A stretch of DNA of 64,000 nucleotides from Allolucifera butyrica (GCF_900476375.1 NZ_UPPP01000053.1:1-64000); one strand, 5' to 3'. Positions 1 to 9,749 are shown, numbered from the stretch's first letter. Numbers and translations are program-made. The notes: generated by a model from the letters alone, not told the origin.

Positions 1-489
1 ACGGCCGCGTGGATCGAACAGATTCTGGGGGAAGATAATGTAATTGAGCACACCGATATTGGCCTGCGGGCCAAAACAGCCCCGCCTGTCGGCGGCGGCG
101 CCAGACACATTGTGTTCCGGGATAATGCCCTGAAAGATATTAAAAAACAGGCTTTTCTGTTCACTTCCGGCTACTCCGACCCCAATGCGGTTGTCCAGTA
201 TGTTCCGGCTCCGCTTCCGCCCCAATTCCGGGATATTTTCATTAAAAACTGCACCGTAGACACGACCGGCGCAGCCGCCATTGAAGTAAACGGAACCGCC
301 AACGGCCCCCATGAAAATTTGCATTTTGAAAACATTGTGTTTCATAATGCGAAACCCATAAAACTCAATTACTTAAAAAACAGTTCCTTTAACAATATCA
401 CTTTTGACGATTATACGGTCAATCCCTGGATTATCACCAACTCCAGCGGGCTAATCTTTAATAATAATAACCCTGAACCAAGAACATAA
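1..489 (+). CDS. GH28-like polygalacturonase, C-terminal part (5' end outside window)
   Basis: The reading frame is open from base 1 to the TAA at 487-489, so this is the last ~162 residues of a gene that starts to the left. Visible features are the right-handed beta-helix pattern of GH28 enzymes: turns such as GLRAKTAPPVGGGARHIVFR, then repeated short strands (RDIFIKNCTVD, ENLHFENIVFHNAK, SFNNITFDDYTV) where an aromatic or hydrophobic residue and Asn alternate. GLR(A)K followed by a Gly-rich turn is typical of the stretch just after the GH28 catalytic core. The family hydrolyses alpha-1,4-galacturonan in pectin. The catalytic Asp residues would lie upstream and cannot be checked. The internal GTG at 112 is not a start. 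A terminator follows, and the next genes are on the other strand, so it is not part of the NRPS operon. Confidence 0.7.
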   Translation, partial: TAAWIEQILGEDNVIEHTDIGLRAKTAPPVGGGARHIVFRDNALKDIKKQAFLFTSGYSDPNAVVQYVPAPLPPQFRDIFIKNCTVDTTGAAAIEVNGTANGPHENLHFENIVFHNAKPIKLNYLKNSSFNNITFDDYTVNPWIITNSSGLIFNNNNPEPRT

Positions 490-511
490 AAGAGGATTCC
501 CTCTGTTTCAA

Positions 512-557
512 CGAGTCCCGTCAGCCTGTCCATGGCCGCTCAGGGGGCTCGTTTTTG
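512..557 (+). terminator. Intrinsic terminator after the GH28 gene
   Basis: CGAGTCCC (512-519) pairs with GGGGCTCG (544-551, one G-T pair) and is followed directly by TTTTTG. It lies 23 bases after the GH28 stop codon and reads in that gene's direction. It also sits just past the end of the minus-strand operon, but lacks a T-run in that direction. Confidence 0.65.
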
Positions 558-561
558 TTAC

Positions 562-1347
562 TCAATAATACCCTAGTGTCCCGGCCATCTTGGCTCTTCG
601 CACACACCACATAAAAAACAGCAATCCCCCGCCAAAGTAAAAAACAGACTGGGAACAAAGAAAGGACAGACTGCCGTCCTGCCATAAACGATCCATCGGC
701 TGCAGCTTTAATAACGTTTCCCGCAATAAAATGACGCCTTGAGTTGTTGGCAATGACTTGGCAACAACGGCAAGCCAGGGCGGAAATTTTTCCACCGGCA
801 GCATGGAACCGTTAAGAAAAAGCAGGGCATTGGCCGTTAACCCGGCCAGCTCGCCGATCCGTTTGAATACCAGGGCCGCACCGGCAATTAGGAAGCCGAA
901 ACCAAATAAGCCGGCCAGAGTAATCATAAAGATAACCAAACTTTGCCATTGCCAAGAAATATGAATTTGAAATCCCCACAGCACGGCCAGTGTAAACAGT
1001 AAAATATTGACCGTCGCCGTAATCAATGTTGCAAAAGACCGGCCAATTAAAATCAGGGCTACGGGTACGGGACTCATAAAAATCTGTTCCAGCGTCCCCG
1101 CCTGGGCTTCTCCCAGCAAGTCGCGGCACATTCCGGCAATAATAATCGAAGAATATAACCACAGGGAATAGCCGATCAGGGTAAATGTCATCTGGCCGGA
1201 ACTAATCCGCCCGCCGCCGGTGATAAAACCGATACCCGTAAAGACAATCCCCATCATAATCAATTGCAGAAAGGTTTCAAATTTATAGTTCCAGGCAATC
1301 AGCAAGCCTTTATAGGTTTCATTAAGCATGGTTTTGATTATTCGCAT
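562..1347 (-). CDS. ABC-2 type exporter, membrane permease
   Basis: Integral-membrane half of an ABC-2 exporter and the last gene of the operon. The protein is ~261 residues with about six hydrophobic segments (for example LIMMGIVFTGIGFITGG, LIGYSLWLYSSIIIAGM, LITATVNILLFTLAVLWGF, FLIAGAALVFKRIGELAG). The EAQAGTLEQIFMSPVP stretch after the second segment is the conserved loop of this family. I start it at the ATG at 1345-1347 because AGGGAGG lies 8 bases upstream; a longer in-frame start at 1368 has no such site. It overlaps the end of the ATP-binding gene by 26 bases, so the two are translationally coupled and should form one transporter. Substrate unknown; the position suggests export or self-protection for the peptide products. 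Confidence 0.85.
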   Translation of the reverse strand: MRIIKTMLNETYKGLLIAWNYKFETFLQLIMMGIVFTGIGFITGGGRISSGQMTFTLIGYSLWLYSSIIIAGMCRDLLGEAQAGTLEQIFMSPVPVALILIGRSFATLITATVNILLFTLAVLWGFQIHISWQWQSLVIFMITLAGLFGFGFLIAGAALVFKRIGELAGLTANALLFLNGSMLPVEKFPPWLAVVAKSLPTTQGVILLRETLLKLQPMDRLWQDGSLSFLCSQSVFYFGGGLLFFMWCVRRAKMAGTLGYY

Positions 1348-2320
1348 AGCAAATGCCTCCCTTTTCATTCTTTACCAGACTTAAAAACACGTCTTCTAAA
1401 TCCGGCTCAACCGGCGACACCGAGATTAAAGGCATTCCCAGCTTTCTGATTTTATTAAGCAAACTATATAACTTAGTCTGGCTGCTAATGGAACCGGTTA
1501 ACAGCGTTACATCCTGCTCTTCCTTTATGGCAATTTGACTAAACTGAGCATCCCCGTAACCAAGAAAGGGACCGTTTACTTTAATTTGATAATAATCCCG
1601 TCTAAAAAGCAGCAGCAATTCCGCCAAACTTTGGTCCGCTATAACTTTTCCCTGATGTATAATCACGATTCGTTCGCAAAGTTCCTGTACGACGTCCAAC
1701 TGATGTGAAGTGATAATCACCGTCTTGCCGTGGTCCCGCGCCAACCGGCTCAACAGGGCTTTCATAATTTGCGTCGCTTCTACATCGAGTCCCAGGGTCG
1801 GCTCGTCCAGAACCAGGATGGGCGGATCGGCGATCAGCGCGCAGGCAATGGCCACTCTTTGCTGCATGCCCCGGGAAAAGTTCCGGACCATATCGTTGCG
1901 CCGGTCCCATAGTTCCAGTTCCCGCAGCAGCGCCTCTCCCCGCTCCTGAATACTGCGCCGGGAACACCCCTTCAGATTGCCGAAATATACCAGATTTTGC
2001 CAGGCCGTTAATGGCCAGTAAATATTTCTCGTTCCCTCTAAAACCACGCCGATTTGCCGCATGGCCTCACTGCGCTGCCGGGCCACATCGCAGCCGTTAA
2101 GCGATATCTGTCCGGCCGTAGGAGTTACCAGGCCGCACATCATTTTTATCGTCGTGGTTTTGCCGGCGCCGTTGGAGCCAAGAAAACCAAACACTTCCCC
2201 CTGCCGTACCAGAAAACTAACGTTATCAACGGCAGTAAAATCATTTCCTTTGCTTTTCCGATAGACCTTACTGAGAGCCTTGACTTCCACCGCGGTATCC
2301 GTTATGCGCTTTACATTCAA
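1322..2320 (-). CDS. ABC-2 type exporter, ATP-binding protein
   Basis: ATPase subunit (332 residues) paired with the downstream permease. Walker A GSNGAGKTT (~residues 49-57), signature NFSRGMQQRVAIA, Walker B ILVLDEP followed by TLGLD, and the switch His in VIITSHQLD are all present, so it should be active. A C-terminal extension of ~100 residues after the ATPase core is usual for DrrA/CcmA-like subunits. The start is TTG at 2318-2320, preceded by GGAGGG six bases upstream; an ATG four bases inside is out of frame and runs straight into a stop. It begins 36 bases after the TolC-like gene. Confidence 0.88.
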   Translation of the reverse strand: MNVKRITDTAVEVKALSKVYRKSKGNDFTAVDNVSFLVRQGEVFGFLGSNGAGKTTTIKMMCGLVTPTAGQISLNGCDVARQRSEAMRQIGVVLEGTRNIYWPLTAWQNLVYFGNLKGCSRRSIQERGEALLRELELWDRRNDMVRNFSRGMQQRVAIACALIADPPILVLDEPTLGLDVEATQIMKALLSRLARDHGKTVIITSHQLDVVQELCERIVIIHQGKVIADQSLAELLLLFRRDYYQIKVNGPFLGYGDAQFSQIAIKEEQDVTLLTGSISSQTKLYSLLNKIRKLGMPLISVSPVEPDLEDVFLSLVKNEKGGICYANNQNHA

Positions 2321-2356
2321 GCTTAACCCTCCATCTTTATAATTTAGACCTGCTTT

Positions 2357-3688
2357 TTAAATCCCCATAGCTTTTTCCAGTCTGGCTTTACTGCTGTTAT
2401 AGTCGTACAGGGCCTGATGATAGTCCGTTTGGGCCCGGGTCAGCGCCAGCTGCGCATCAAGCACATCCAGGTTGGTACCGACTCCTTCCGTATAGCGGAC
2501 CTCGTTAATCCGGCAAGTTTCCTGCGCTTTAGCCACTGCATTCTTGCTGGCCTCAATCCGGCTTTCCGCCACTCCTAAATCCAGATAGGCCTGCGTTACT
2601 TCCAGAATCGCCGTATCTTTCGTCTGCCGGATCTGTTCCTGCGCTTTGTCGACGCCGCTTTCCGCCTCCTTCACCTTTGCTTTGGTAAGACCGGAATCAA
2701 AAAGATTGAAAGAGGCGGAAAGACTTATCGACCAATAGCTCTGTTTCGTTCCGGGAAATTTGTTATCAGCCCAGTCGTTGCTGCCATTGACCGTAACCTG
2801 AGGTGAAGCGTTGCTTTTAGCCACTTTTACCCCGCTTTGGGCGATGTCAGTCTGCATGTGCGCCTGCAAGACATCCGACCGGTGTTGTAAAGCATAGTGA
2901 ATACAGTCCTCAAGGGACTGCATATATTTTTGATACGTTAAGTCCCCCTTCACCCGGATCTCACTGTCCAACGGCAGGCCAAGCCTGTTTTTCAGGCTGT
3001 CAAGCGCCTGGGTATAATTATTCTGTGCTTTCATAAGATCTTGCTTTTTATTGATTAATTCCACCTCGCTGCGCAGCACATCGGACCGGTTTACTGTCCC
3101 CGCGTCATACTGCGCCCGGACAGTCTCCAGATGAGTGGCGAGATTATCCAGCCCTTCCCGGCTGACTTGCAGCAAATCGCGGGTCTGTAAAACAGAAAAG
3201 TAAGCATTCGTAGTATCCAGTTTCAGTTGCTGCTCGGTCTTTCGAACTTCCAGACCGGCCACTGTCAGTTTTTGTTTCGCCTGGGCCAGTGTCCCCTCCA
3301 GATTTCCGCCACTATAAAGAGGCACACTGACACTGATCCGGTTATCAAACGAAGTGGACGCGCCCCCCAGGGTTATATCGGGTAAATAAAAAGAAGTTCC
3401 CGCTAAATAACTTTGCAGGGAAAGCCCTTCAATTTCCGACCGGGCGTCAATGTGAGTAAACGTCAAAGCAGGGCCAAATTTGGCCTTCGCTTCGCTGACG
3501 GCCCAGTTCGCATTCGTTTCATCGGCTTGAGCCATTTTGACCGCGGGATTATTTTTCAGCGCCAGCGCAATACTGTCAGCCAGCGATAGTTCCAGCGGTG
3601 CCGCCAAACCATAGGTACTGTTTATCAGAATCATTCCTCCTGCCAGCACCGCGAACAGGAATTTTCCCCATCCTTTTTGTCCTATCAT
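2357..3688 (-). CDS. TolC-family outer-membrane efflux channel
   Basis: Outer-membrane factor, 443 residues, a usual length for TolC-like proteins. An N-terminal signal peptide is visible (Lys-containing start, FLFAVLAGGMILINSTYG, cleavage near LAAP ~residue 30). After it come the two helical repeats of the family, each with the alternating Ala/Gln/Leu pattern (SLADSIALALKNNPAVKMAQ near the start; EQIRQTKDTAILEVTQAYLDL in the second half) and the typical YTEGVGTNLDVLDAQLALTRAQ near the end. It would form the exit duct for the upstream adaptor and ABC exporter. Its presence is the clearest sign that the host has an outer membrane. SD GGAGGG lies 10 bases before the ATG. Confidence 0.9.
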   Translation of the reverse strand: MIGQKGWGKFLFAVLAGGMILINSTYGLAAPLELSLADSIALALKNNPAVKMAQADETNANWAVSEAKAKFGPALTFTHIDARSEIEGLSLQSYLAGTSFYLPDITLGGASTSFDNRISVSVPLYSGGNLEGTLAQAKQKLTVAGLEVRKTEQQLKLDTTNAYFSVLQTRDLLQVSREGLDNLATHLETVRAQYDAGTVNRSDVLRSEVELINKKQDLMKAQNNYTQALDSLKNRLGLPLDSEIRVKGDLTYQKYMQSLEDCIHYALQHRSDVLQAHMQTDIAQSGVKVAKSNASPQVTVNGSNDWADNKFPGTKQSYWSISLSASFNLFDSGLTKAKVKEAESGVDKAQEQIRQTKDTAILEVTQAYLDLGVAESRIEASKNAVAKAQETCRINEVRYTEGVGTNLDVLDAQLALTRAQTDYHQALYDYNSSKARLEKAMGI

Positions 3689-3724
3689 GCTTTAAATTCC
3701 CTCCGTGTTTTATAATTCGGGATT

Positions 3725-4642
3725 TCATGTCGAAGGCGTTATGGCGATTTGCGCGGTCATATTCCAATGCAGCCGTTCATCCCAGCGCTCCGGAGCAATA
3801 AACACCGTGTAAGTGATGTCGCCCCGTTTTTTCTCGCCATAAGCCCGGATAAACTTCACCCGTCCGGGGAGATCCAAACCCGGTATTCCGTCAAAAGTCA
3901 GTTCCACCGCATCCCCCACTTTGACCTTGGCGACAGACAGTTCCGTCAAATCGTCGCTGCGGACTTCCCAGGACGATTCATCGGCAATCCGGACCAGTAC
4001 CGTCCCGGCGGCAGCATGTTCACCCACTTTCACATCCATGAAAACCACCGTGCCGTCTATGGGCGCCCGCAGTTCGGTTTTGTTCATTTGCCCCTGGGAT
4101 TCCGCCAGTTTCTCTTTACCGGCCGTCAGATCGGCTTGGGCTTGCGCTAAGGCTGCCTCTTTTTCCTGTACCGCCGTCTGAGCCCGCTCCAATTCTTGCC
4201 GGGTTGTTGCCCGGGCTTTATCCAGCCGCTGCTGGCGCGCCAGTTCCCGCTCCGCTTCCGTCAGACTGACCCTTGCTTGTTCTACCGCGGCGGCGGCGCC
4301 GGCTACATTCGAACGAGCGCTTCCTACCCGGTCCTGATACTCCTCCCGAACCAGCCGGATAATCGGTTGTCCCTCTTTCACGCGGTCTCCTTCCCTGACC
4401 AGCACATCCCCTACCGTACCCTCTACCGGCATTGCCAGTTCGGCGTAATGAACCGGATAAACTACGCCTTCCGCCAGCACCTTGTTATCGGCCTTTACAA
4501 CCGGCAGTTCCTGTTTCTTGCCCTGGTCACCATGCCACAGCCGCCACAAACCGGCCGTCAGCATTATAGCCAGCAGCAGAGACAACAGCCAATGCCGCTT
4601 CAGCCAGTTGCTGCGGACCGACGCCTGTTCTTTTATCGCCAT
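3725..4642 (-). CDS. HlyD/MacA-like periplasmic adaptor
   Basis: Membrane-fusion protein, 305 residues. One N-terminal anchor (LLSLLLAIMLTAGLWRLW, ~residues 19-36), then a split biotinyl-lipoyl-like domain (VEGTVGDVLVREGDRVKEGQ and, after the coiled coil, RAPIDGTVVFMDVKVGEHAAAG), with a Gln/Glu/Ala-rich coiled-coil hairpin between them (~residues 100-185). A beta-barrel region follows (AVELTFDGIPGLDLPGRVKFI). Such proteins link an inner-membrane ABC exporter to a TolC channel; both partners are adjacent here. SD GGGGAG lies 8 bases before the ATG. It is shorter than MacA because the C-terminal membrane-proximal domain is small. Confidence 0.88.
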   Translation of the reverse strand: MAIKEQASVRSNWLKRHWLLSLLLAIMLTAGLWRLWHGDQGKKQELPVVKADNKVLAEGVVYPVHYAELAMPVEGTVGDVLVREGDRVKEGQPIIRLVREEYQDRVGSARSNVAGAAAAVEQARVSLTEAERELARQQRLDKARATTRQELERAQTAVQEKEAALAQAQADLTAGKEKLAESQGQMNKTELRAPIDGTVVFMDVKVGEHAAAGTVLVRIADESSWEVRSDDLTELSVAKVKVGDAVELTFDGIPGLDLPGRVKFIRAYGEKKRGDITYTVFIAPERWDERLHWNMTAQIAITPST

Positions 4643-4665
4643 ATCAATGTCTCCCCTTGCCTCAT

Positions 4666-7098
4666 TTATTCGTAGTTCAATGCACTTCGTACGCTGATGC
4701 GCGCTGCATTCCGGGCCGGCAATAAACTGGCCAGTACCGACAGCAGCGCCGATAATCCCAGCCAGATACCCACTCCCAAAAAACTAAAGGAAAATTCCAA
4801 AGGATTCTGCAGGAATAACACTCCGACCTGACGGCTTAAAAGGAATGCCACCGGCAGCGCCAGAATGGTTCCCAGCAGCCAGCTTAAGAAGCCGGTGCAG
4901 AGAGCCTCGACAAGAAATACTTTGCCGATGTCCAGACTGGAAGCGCCAATAGCCCGCATTACGCCAATTTCCCGGGTCCGCTCCAGCACGTTAATACCCA
5001 TGGCGCCCGTCAGCCCCAAAGCGCCCACAACCGCCAGCAGTACGGCCATAAGCAGCAAAAACACGGTAATAATATCAAACTGGGAACGGATACGTTTCTT
5101 CTGTTCCCAGGTAATCTCTACATTCTGAACCCGCAAGCCGTCTTTTTTCAGATGCTCCTCCAGATTTCTGCCGATGCTGCTTTGTTCTAAAGGAGCCGCC
5201 GAATCCGTTATAACCTGTACCGATCGGGCTCTTCCGGCCTCCTGAACTGCTCCGGTCAGCCACTGATAAGGAGCGTAAACAATGGGGCCGGTTAATATGC
5301 CCTGGACAATGCCCACGACGGTGAACCGCAATTTCCGGTCCCCCACCATGATGAACGCCGGACCGCCCACCTTTAACTGTGGACTGTCTTTCAGCATCGT
5401 GGTGTTCACCACCAAGGCGCTTTCATCACCCGGCAAAAGCCACCGACCTGCAATGACCCGGGGTTGAATCATCCGGGTGTCCGGCGGCGGCGCCAGGATA
5501 AACACATTTTTACTGGCTTCCGTCTTCGCTTCCGGCCGGTCGTCCGCCAGCACCCGGCCGGATGTCCGGCCCCAGCATTCTACCGCTTTCACCCCGGGAA
5601 CCTGTAATAATTCCTGGTCAATCCGGTTTTTTTGATAACTCTGGGCAAGCTCGACGGAAATATCGTAGTGAAAATAGTCCAGAGCCTGGTCCAGGGTTGA
5701 ATACAGGGAGGAACGGACCGAAAAAACCGCCATAAACACCGTACCGGCCACAGTCAGCGTCAGCAGGGTAAGAGCCAGTCGGCCTTTTCGCCGGAAGGTA
5801 TTCCGCAGCGACAACAGCACCGGCCGGGGTAATCCCCGCAACCGTTCCAATCCCCTGTCCACCCAATGATCCAGACGGCCTTGGGCCTCCACGCCGCCAA
5901 TGCCATAATCGGTCAGCGCCTCCCGCACCGTTATGCCCGTTCCGCGCCATACCGGCCATAGCGCTGCGGCCAGCGGCACCAGAATGGCCACGGCCAGTTC
6001 CAGGGCTACGACCCGGGCCGGCACTTCCAACTCGCCGGCATCAAAATTAAACATCCCGGCCATAAAACCGGTTACCGCCCGGGCCGCCAATGCCCCCAAA
6101 GGGACCGCCACGACAAATGCCAGCAAGCCATATGCCCCCACCAAAGTCAGATACATGCGCAAGATCTGGTCCCGCTGCGCCCCGATGGATTTCATAATTC
6201 CCACCTGCCGTACCTGCTGGGTCAAAATAGATGAAACCGTATTTGCCAGCAGGAACGTTCCCAGCATCAGCGACAGAACGCCCAACACTGCCAGCAACAG
6301 CAGCAAAGCGTTGATCGCCCCCTGCATCTGATGCTCTCCCGGCTTGTTCACTTGCAGCCAGGATACGGTGGTATTGCCCTGTTCCAGCTTTCGCCAAGCC
6401 TGCCGGCCCACTGCGGCAATAGGCGCCGTATCCTGGCCCTGCAGCACCCAGGGCTGAACTACCAGATTAATCTGGTCCAACCGGCGTGACTCGTCCAGTT
6501 TGGCCAGCGTATCCATACTGATATAGCCGTAGAAACTGCCGCTGAACAGGCTGGGCGTCTGGCTTGGATCATATACGACCCCGGTCACTTTCAAAGATCG
6601 CTTGTGCCCCAGGGATGTCTCTACCAAAATCCGGCTTCCCTGAGAGATCCCCATAGCCTTCAAAGAAGACCGTTCCAGCAATACATCCCCGTCTCCGGGC
6701 GGCCAGGCCCCGGCAATATGCCGCACCACATTCACCTTTTGTTTGACGTAGTCCGGAATTGCAATCAGAGCCATCTGGCGCCACTGCCCGTCAGCGGTAA
6801 GCACCCGTAAATTCACGTTGCGCCGGCCTTCGGCTTCCTTGACGCTCCGCAAACTGCGAATACTTTGCACCAGTTCCTCATTGAAGGGATCGGCAAACAA
6901 ACTGGCGCTGGCCGGCGACGCCGACCTCCAGCTGACGCTCAGGTCCCGCTGAAACATCAGATAGGAACTATAGACCATTCCTACGGCGAAAACGCCAACC
7001 GCGATCGAGAGCACCACCAAAACGGTCCGCATCTTGTTGCCTCCCAGGTCGCTCCATACCTTGCGCCAGCGTGGCGAGAACCAATAGTAGCCGCTCAT
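4666..7098 (-). CDS. ABC exporter permease with two FtsX-like domains
   Basis: Inner-membrane permease of 810 residues. A first helix ([20 protein letters not shown], ~26-45) is followed by a large periplasmic region (~46-260), three helices (~265-385), a second lone helix ([20 protein letters not shown], ~450), another periplasmic region and three final helices. This is the duplicated FtsX architecture of large lipoprotein/peptide exporters, not the four-helix MacB type, and there is no fused ATPase. [18 protein letters not shown] and [18 protein letters not shown] are the paired coupling-helix motifs. The start overlaps the stop of the ATPase gene (ATGA). Together with the ATPase, adaptor and TolC gene it should form an envelope-spanning pump. 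Confidence 0.88.
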   Translation of the reverse strand: MSGYYWFSPRWRKVWSDLGGNKMRTVLVVLSIAVGVFAVGMVYSSYLMFQRDLSVSWRSASPASASLFADPFNEELVQSIRSLRSVKEAEGRRNVNLRVLTADGQWRQMALIAIPDYVKQKVNVVRHIAGAWPPGDGDVLLERSSLKAMGISQGSRILVETSLGHKRSLKVTGVVYDPSQTPSLFSGSFYGYISMDTLAKLDESRRLDQINLVVQPWVLQGQDTAPIAAVGRQAWRKLEQGNTTVSWLQVNKPGEHQMQGAINALLLLLAVLGVLSLMLGTFLLANTVSSILTQQVRQVGIMKSIGAQRDQILRMYLTLVGAYGLLAFVVAVPLGALAARAVTGFMAGMFNFDAGELEVPARVVALELAVAILVPLAAALWPVWRGTGITVREALTDYGIGGVEAQGRLDHWVDRGLERLRGLPRPVLLSLRNTFRRKGRLALTLLTLTVAGTVFMAVFSVRSSLYSTLDQALDYFHYDISVELAQSYQKNRIDQELLQVPGVKAVECWGRTSGRVLADDRPEAKTEASKNVFILAPPPDTRMIQPRVIAGRWLLPGDESALVVNTTMLKDSPQLKVGGPAFIMVGDRKLRFTVVGIVQGILTGPIVYAPYQWLTGAVQEAGRARSVQVITDSAAPLEQSSIGRNLEEHLKKDGLRVQNVEITWEQKKRIRSQFDIITVFLLLMAVLLAVVGALGLTGAMGINVLERTREIGVMRAIGASSLDIGKVFLVEALCTGFLSWLLGTILALPVAFLLSRQVGVLFLQNPLEFSFSFLGVGIWLGLSALLSVLASLLPARNAARISVRSALNYE

Positions 7099-7841
7099 AC
7101 ATCCCCCTCCCCGGCCAGAATACGCCCCTCCGCTACCGTTACGATCCGGTTGCAGCGGCAGGCTAAATCTTCATCATGGGTAACCATCAAAATGGTTTTA
7201 CCGCCGCCTGCCAGTTCCCGGAACAGTTCAATAACGGCGGCGGCCGTGCGGGGGTCCAGATTGCCCGTAGGCTCATCGGCTACCAACAGCGGCGGATCAT
7301 TGGCCAGCGAGCGGGCAATCGCCACCCGTTGCTGCTGACCGCCGGACAAACTGGCCGGAACCTTATCCGCCTGGCTCTCCACCCCCACCAGAGCCAGCAG
7401 CTCTAACGCCCGCTCCGGCCGTTCCGCCGGCCTGTAGACATTGCAAAAGTCCATGGGCAGCATGACATTTTCCAGCACGGTCAAGGTCGGCAGCAGTTGA
7501 AAAAACTGAAAAACAACTCCCACCGTGCATCCCCGCCATACGGCAATCTGGTTTTCCGTCAAAGTATGCACCGGCGTTCCTGCTACCCACACTTCCCCTG
7601 CGGATGGACGGTCTATACCGGTAATCATATTAATCAGCGTGGATTTGCCATTGCCCGACTTACCCACCACGGCGACAAATTCACCCGTCCCCACCTGCAG
7701 ATCAATTCCCTTCAGGGCGACAAATTCACCGGCCCCGGTCAGATAAACCTTGCGCACCGCCTTAAGCTCTACCGCCGGCGCTTCTGGCTTGGGCCGGGGT
7801 AATTCGCTCACTGCCAGCCAGGGCAGCCATTTTTCAATCAT
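7095..7841 (-). CDS. ABC exporter ATPase, LolD/MacB-like
   Basis: ATP-binding subunit (248 residues) for the FtsX-type permease just downstream. Walker [12 protein letters not shown]-loop [21 protein letters not shown], signature [16 protein letters not shown], Walker [13 protein letters not shown] and the switch His in MVTHDEDLA are complete. The VFQxFxLLPxLTVxENV and DEPTGNLD wording is characteristic of the LolD/MacB/FtsE branch. SD GGGGAGG lies eight bases before the ATG. It is separated from the phosphopantetheinyl transferase gene by a ~97-base gap that contains a terminator-like hairpin, so export genes may be expressed at a different level from the enzymes. Confidence 0.9.
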   Translation of the reverse strand: MIEKWLPWLAVSELPRPKPEAPAVELKAVRKVYLTGAGEFVALKGIDLQVGTGEFVAVVGKSGNGKSTLINMITGIDRPSAGEVWVAGTPVHTLTENQIAVWRGCTVGVVFQFFQLLPTLTVLENVMLPMDFCNVYRPAERPERALELLALVGVESQADKVPASLSGGQQQRVAIARSLANDPPLLVADEPTGNLDPRTAAAVIELFRELAGGGKTILMVTHDEDLACRCNRIVTVAEGRILAGEGDV

Positions 7842-7881
7842 CGTCTGTTCCTCCCCGCAGCCGCTTTACAAACGCAAACAA

Positions 7882-7902
7882 AAAAGACCCCATGGGTCTT
7901 TT
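7882..7902 (-). terminator. Terminator-like hairpin inside the operon (before the exporter genes)
   Basis: On the transcribed strand AAAAGACCC and GGGTCTTTT form a 9-bp perfect stem around an ATG loop, followed by TTGTTT. It lies between the phosphopantetheinyl transferase gene and the exporter ATPase, in the direction of transcription. The inner 8-bp stem (AAAGACCC/GGGTCTTT) is the same as in the hairpin in front of the loaP ribosome-binding site. It could end or reduce transcription into the exporter genes unless antitermination applies. Confidence 0.65.
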
Positions 7903-7938
7903 CATACTTTCTTCTCTTATCCTGGTATTAAAAATCCT

Positions 7939-8604
7939 CTAAAGCGGCGGCAATTTCATAAATGTAAAAATATACTGGCCAACAATTCTGCAGCCGACTT
8001 CAAAAATATAGCCTGCATTATAAGCTTCTCCGGCCGGTGTCAGTAATTTACCGCTAAAACTGCGGGTATCTTCCCGCCAGACCAATTCCGCTGCCGCATA
8101 ATCAAGAAATGTCCTGGTCAGAGGAAAGAGCGCTTTAAAAGCGCTCTCTTTGGCGGAAAAAATCATCAATAATCGTTCCGGCAGCCGGGATTTTTCCCGT
8201 GTTACCCAGACCATTTCCTGTTTTGTACAAATGTATTTTTCCAGTCCGGCCGGAACCGTTTCATCAATCAATTCAATATCAATGCCGATGCCGGCGGCAT
8301 TTTCCTGCCGCGTCACCGCAGCCAGGGCAAATTCGCCGGAATGAGTGATAGCGCCGGCCACACCCGGGGGCCACAATGGTTCATTGTCCGGTCCTTTCCG
8401 GACGGGAAAATCATTGATATTGATTTGGCGTAAGGCGCTATGGGCGGCAGCCCTGCCGAGACAAAATTCAATCCTGCGTTTTGCTATGGCGTTACCACTA
8501 ACGAGCGCCAATTCCTCAGGATACAAAACCGCTTCGTCATAATCGGCAGCCGTCTTCAACGCAAACCCAAATTCCCGGCTAAAAGGCGATGCTATGTAAA
8601 GCAT
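7939..8604 (-). CDS. Sfp-type 4'-phosphopantetheinyl transferase
   Basis: 221-residue enzyme that transfers the phosphopantetheine arm of CoA to the carrier-protein serines of the assembly lines. The family's magnesium/CoA motifs are visible: GIGIDIELID (residues ~107-116, acidic pair) and FSAKESAFKALFP (~148-160, the Glu and Lys of the W/F-S-x-K-E-x-x-x-K motif). Length matches Sfp. The ATG overlaps the stop of the DUF362 gene (TAATG), so translation is coupled. The operon has at least eleven carrier domains (two ACP, nine PCP) needing this activation. Confidence 0.92.
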   Translation of the reverse strand: MLYIASPFSREFGFALKTAADYDEAVLYPEELALVSGNAIAKRRIEFCLGRAAAHSALRQININDFPVRKGPDNEPLWPPGVAGAITHSGEFALAAVTRQENAAGIGIDIELIDETVPAGLEKYICTKQEMVWVTREKSRLPERLLMIFSAKESAFKALFPLTRTFLDYAAAELVWREDTRSFSGKLLTPAGEAYNAGYIFEVGCRIVGQYIFTFMKLPPL

Positions 8605-9749
8605 TACTTGAATACCAATCTATGCAGCCAATGTTTTTTTATCGTCACTGCTTGCCGTGGACACAGCTCATGGCAGCAGAAACAGCTTATACACCGCTTT
8701 AAATCCGGCAAAGGTTTTCCCGTGCTCATATCAATGATTCCGGCCGGGCAGCCTCGGGCGCACTCGCCGCAGCCAATACAGGTCGCATAATGAAATACCG
8801 GTTTGGCCCGCAAAATATTGATCAGGAATTTTTCCACCGTCCGGGGAACCACACCGCTCAACAGACTCTCGTTCAAAGATGCGGGCAGTTTAAACGGCGC
8901 GATTTGAAGCTCTTCCAGCGCCGGTCCTTTCACCGACAAGTCTTTTACCTCGCCGCTGAAAATTCCCCTTTCCCGGGCAATTTTTATGGTCGGCACATAG
9001 AATGGGTCGATGCCGATAATATGAGCGGCAGCCGTATCCAGGGCATAGGGATTTTCGCCGGCCAGAATTAGACCGGCCTGCCTCTTTTCCCCCGCGGAAG
9101 GTCCGTCCCCTTCCATGCCTTCGACGGCGTCAATCACGCTAAAAACGGGTCTAATGTACTCGCAGATATCAAGCAAATGATGGGCAAAATTTTCCCGGTT
9201 ATTCATTTTAAAATGATATTCCGCTTTAGTCAGCCCCGGAATCACTCCGAATAAGTTTTTTACCGCCCCCGTAAAAACCATCATCCCATGAGTTTTACAT
9301 TTCGCCGCGGATACGACAAAATCGACGTCCGCGGCAATTTTTATGATTTGCATGTGCTTCAACTGCCGCGCCTGCTCATTTGCAACCGTCACGGCAGTGG
9401 TATCGTAGTTCAGGTCACAGCCGGTTCTCGCCGCAACCTCCAGCATTCCCGTCGCTTTATAAATGCCGGCCAACCGCTTTTCATTGAACGGGCCGCCCGG
9501 GCTGTCGCCGATGACGACGCGGCAGCCCGAGGCCTGCAGATACCTGACAATAGCCTCCACCACGGTGGGATGCGTCGTCACGGCGTCTTCCGGTACGTTT
9601 TTCTTCAGCAAATTGACTTTAACCAGGACCCGGGACCCGCTCTTCACCTTCTCCCTGAGGCCGGCAAGCTGCCCCAGACAGGCAAAGACCGCTTTCTCCA
9701 CTTCCGGATAATGATATGTCTTACACTCCGTAATGCTAACCGTTTCCAT
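8604..9749 (-). CDS. DUF362 protein with two C-terminal [4Fe-4S] ferredoxin motifs
   Basis: 381 residues. The N-terminal ~300 residues are a DUF362 domain (SRVLVKVNLLKKNVPEDAVT, then THPTVVEAIVRYL and VVIGDSPGGPF). The C-terminus carries two ferredoxin cysteine clusters, CIGCGECARGCP and CISCFCCHELCP, which should bind two [4Fe-4S] clusters. The biochemical role of DUF362 is not established; the clusters imply electron transfer. It lies directly after the NRPS that ends in a reductase domain and overlaps the phosphopantetheinyl transferase gene, so it is part of the operon. A redox step on the product or protection in an anaerobe are both possible, neither shown. SD AGGAG lies eight bases before the ATG. 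Confidence 0.85.
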   Translation of the reverse strand: METVSITECKTYHYPEVEKAVFACLGQLAGLREKVKSGSRVLVKVNLLKKNVPEDAVTTHPTVVEAIVRYLQASGCRVVIGDSPGGPFNEKRLAGIYKATGMLEVAARTGCDLNYDTTAVTVANEQARQLKHMQIIKIAADVDFVVSAAKCKTHGMMVFTGAVKNLFGVIPGLTKAEYHFKMNNRENFAHHLLDICEYIRPVFSVIDAVEGMEGDGPSAGEKRQAGLILAGENPYALDTAAAHIIGIDPFYVPTIKIARERGIFSGEVKDLSVKGPALEELQIAPFKLPASLNESLLSGVVPRTVEKFLINILRAKPVFHYATCIGCGECARGCPAGIIDMSTGKPLPDLKRCISCFCCHELCPRQAVTIKKHWLHRLVFK

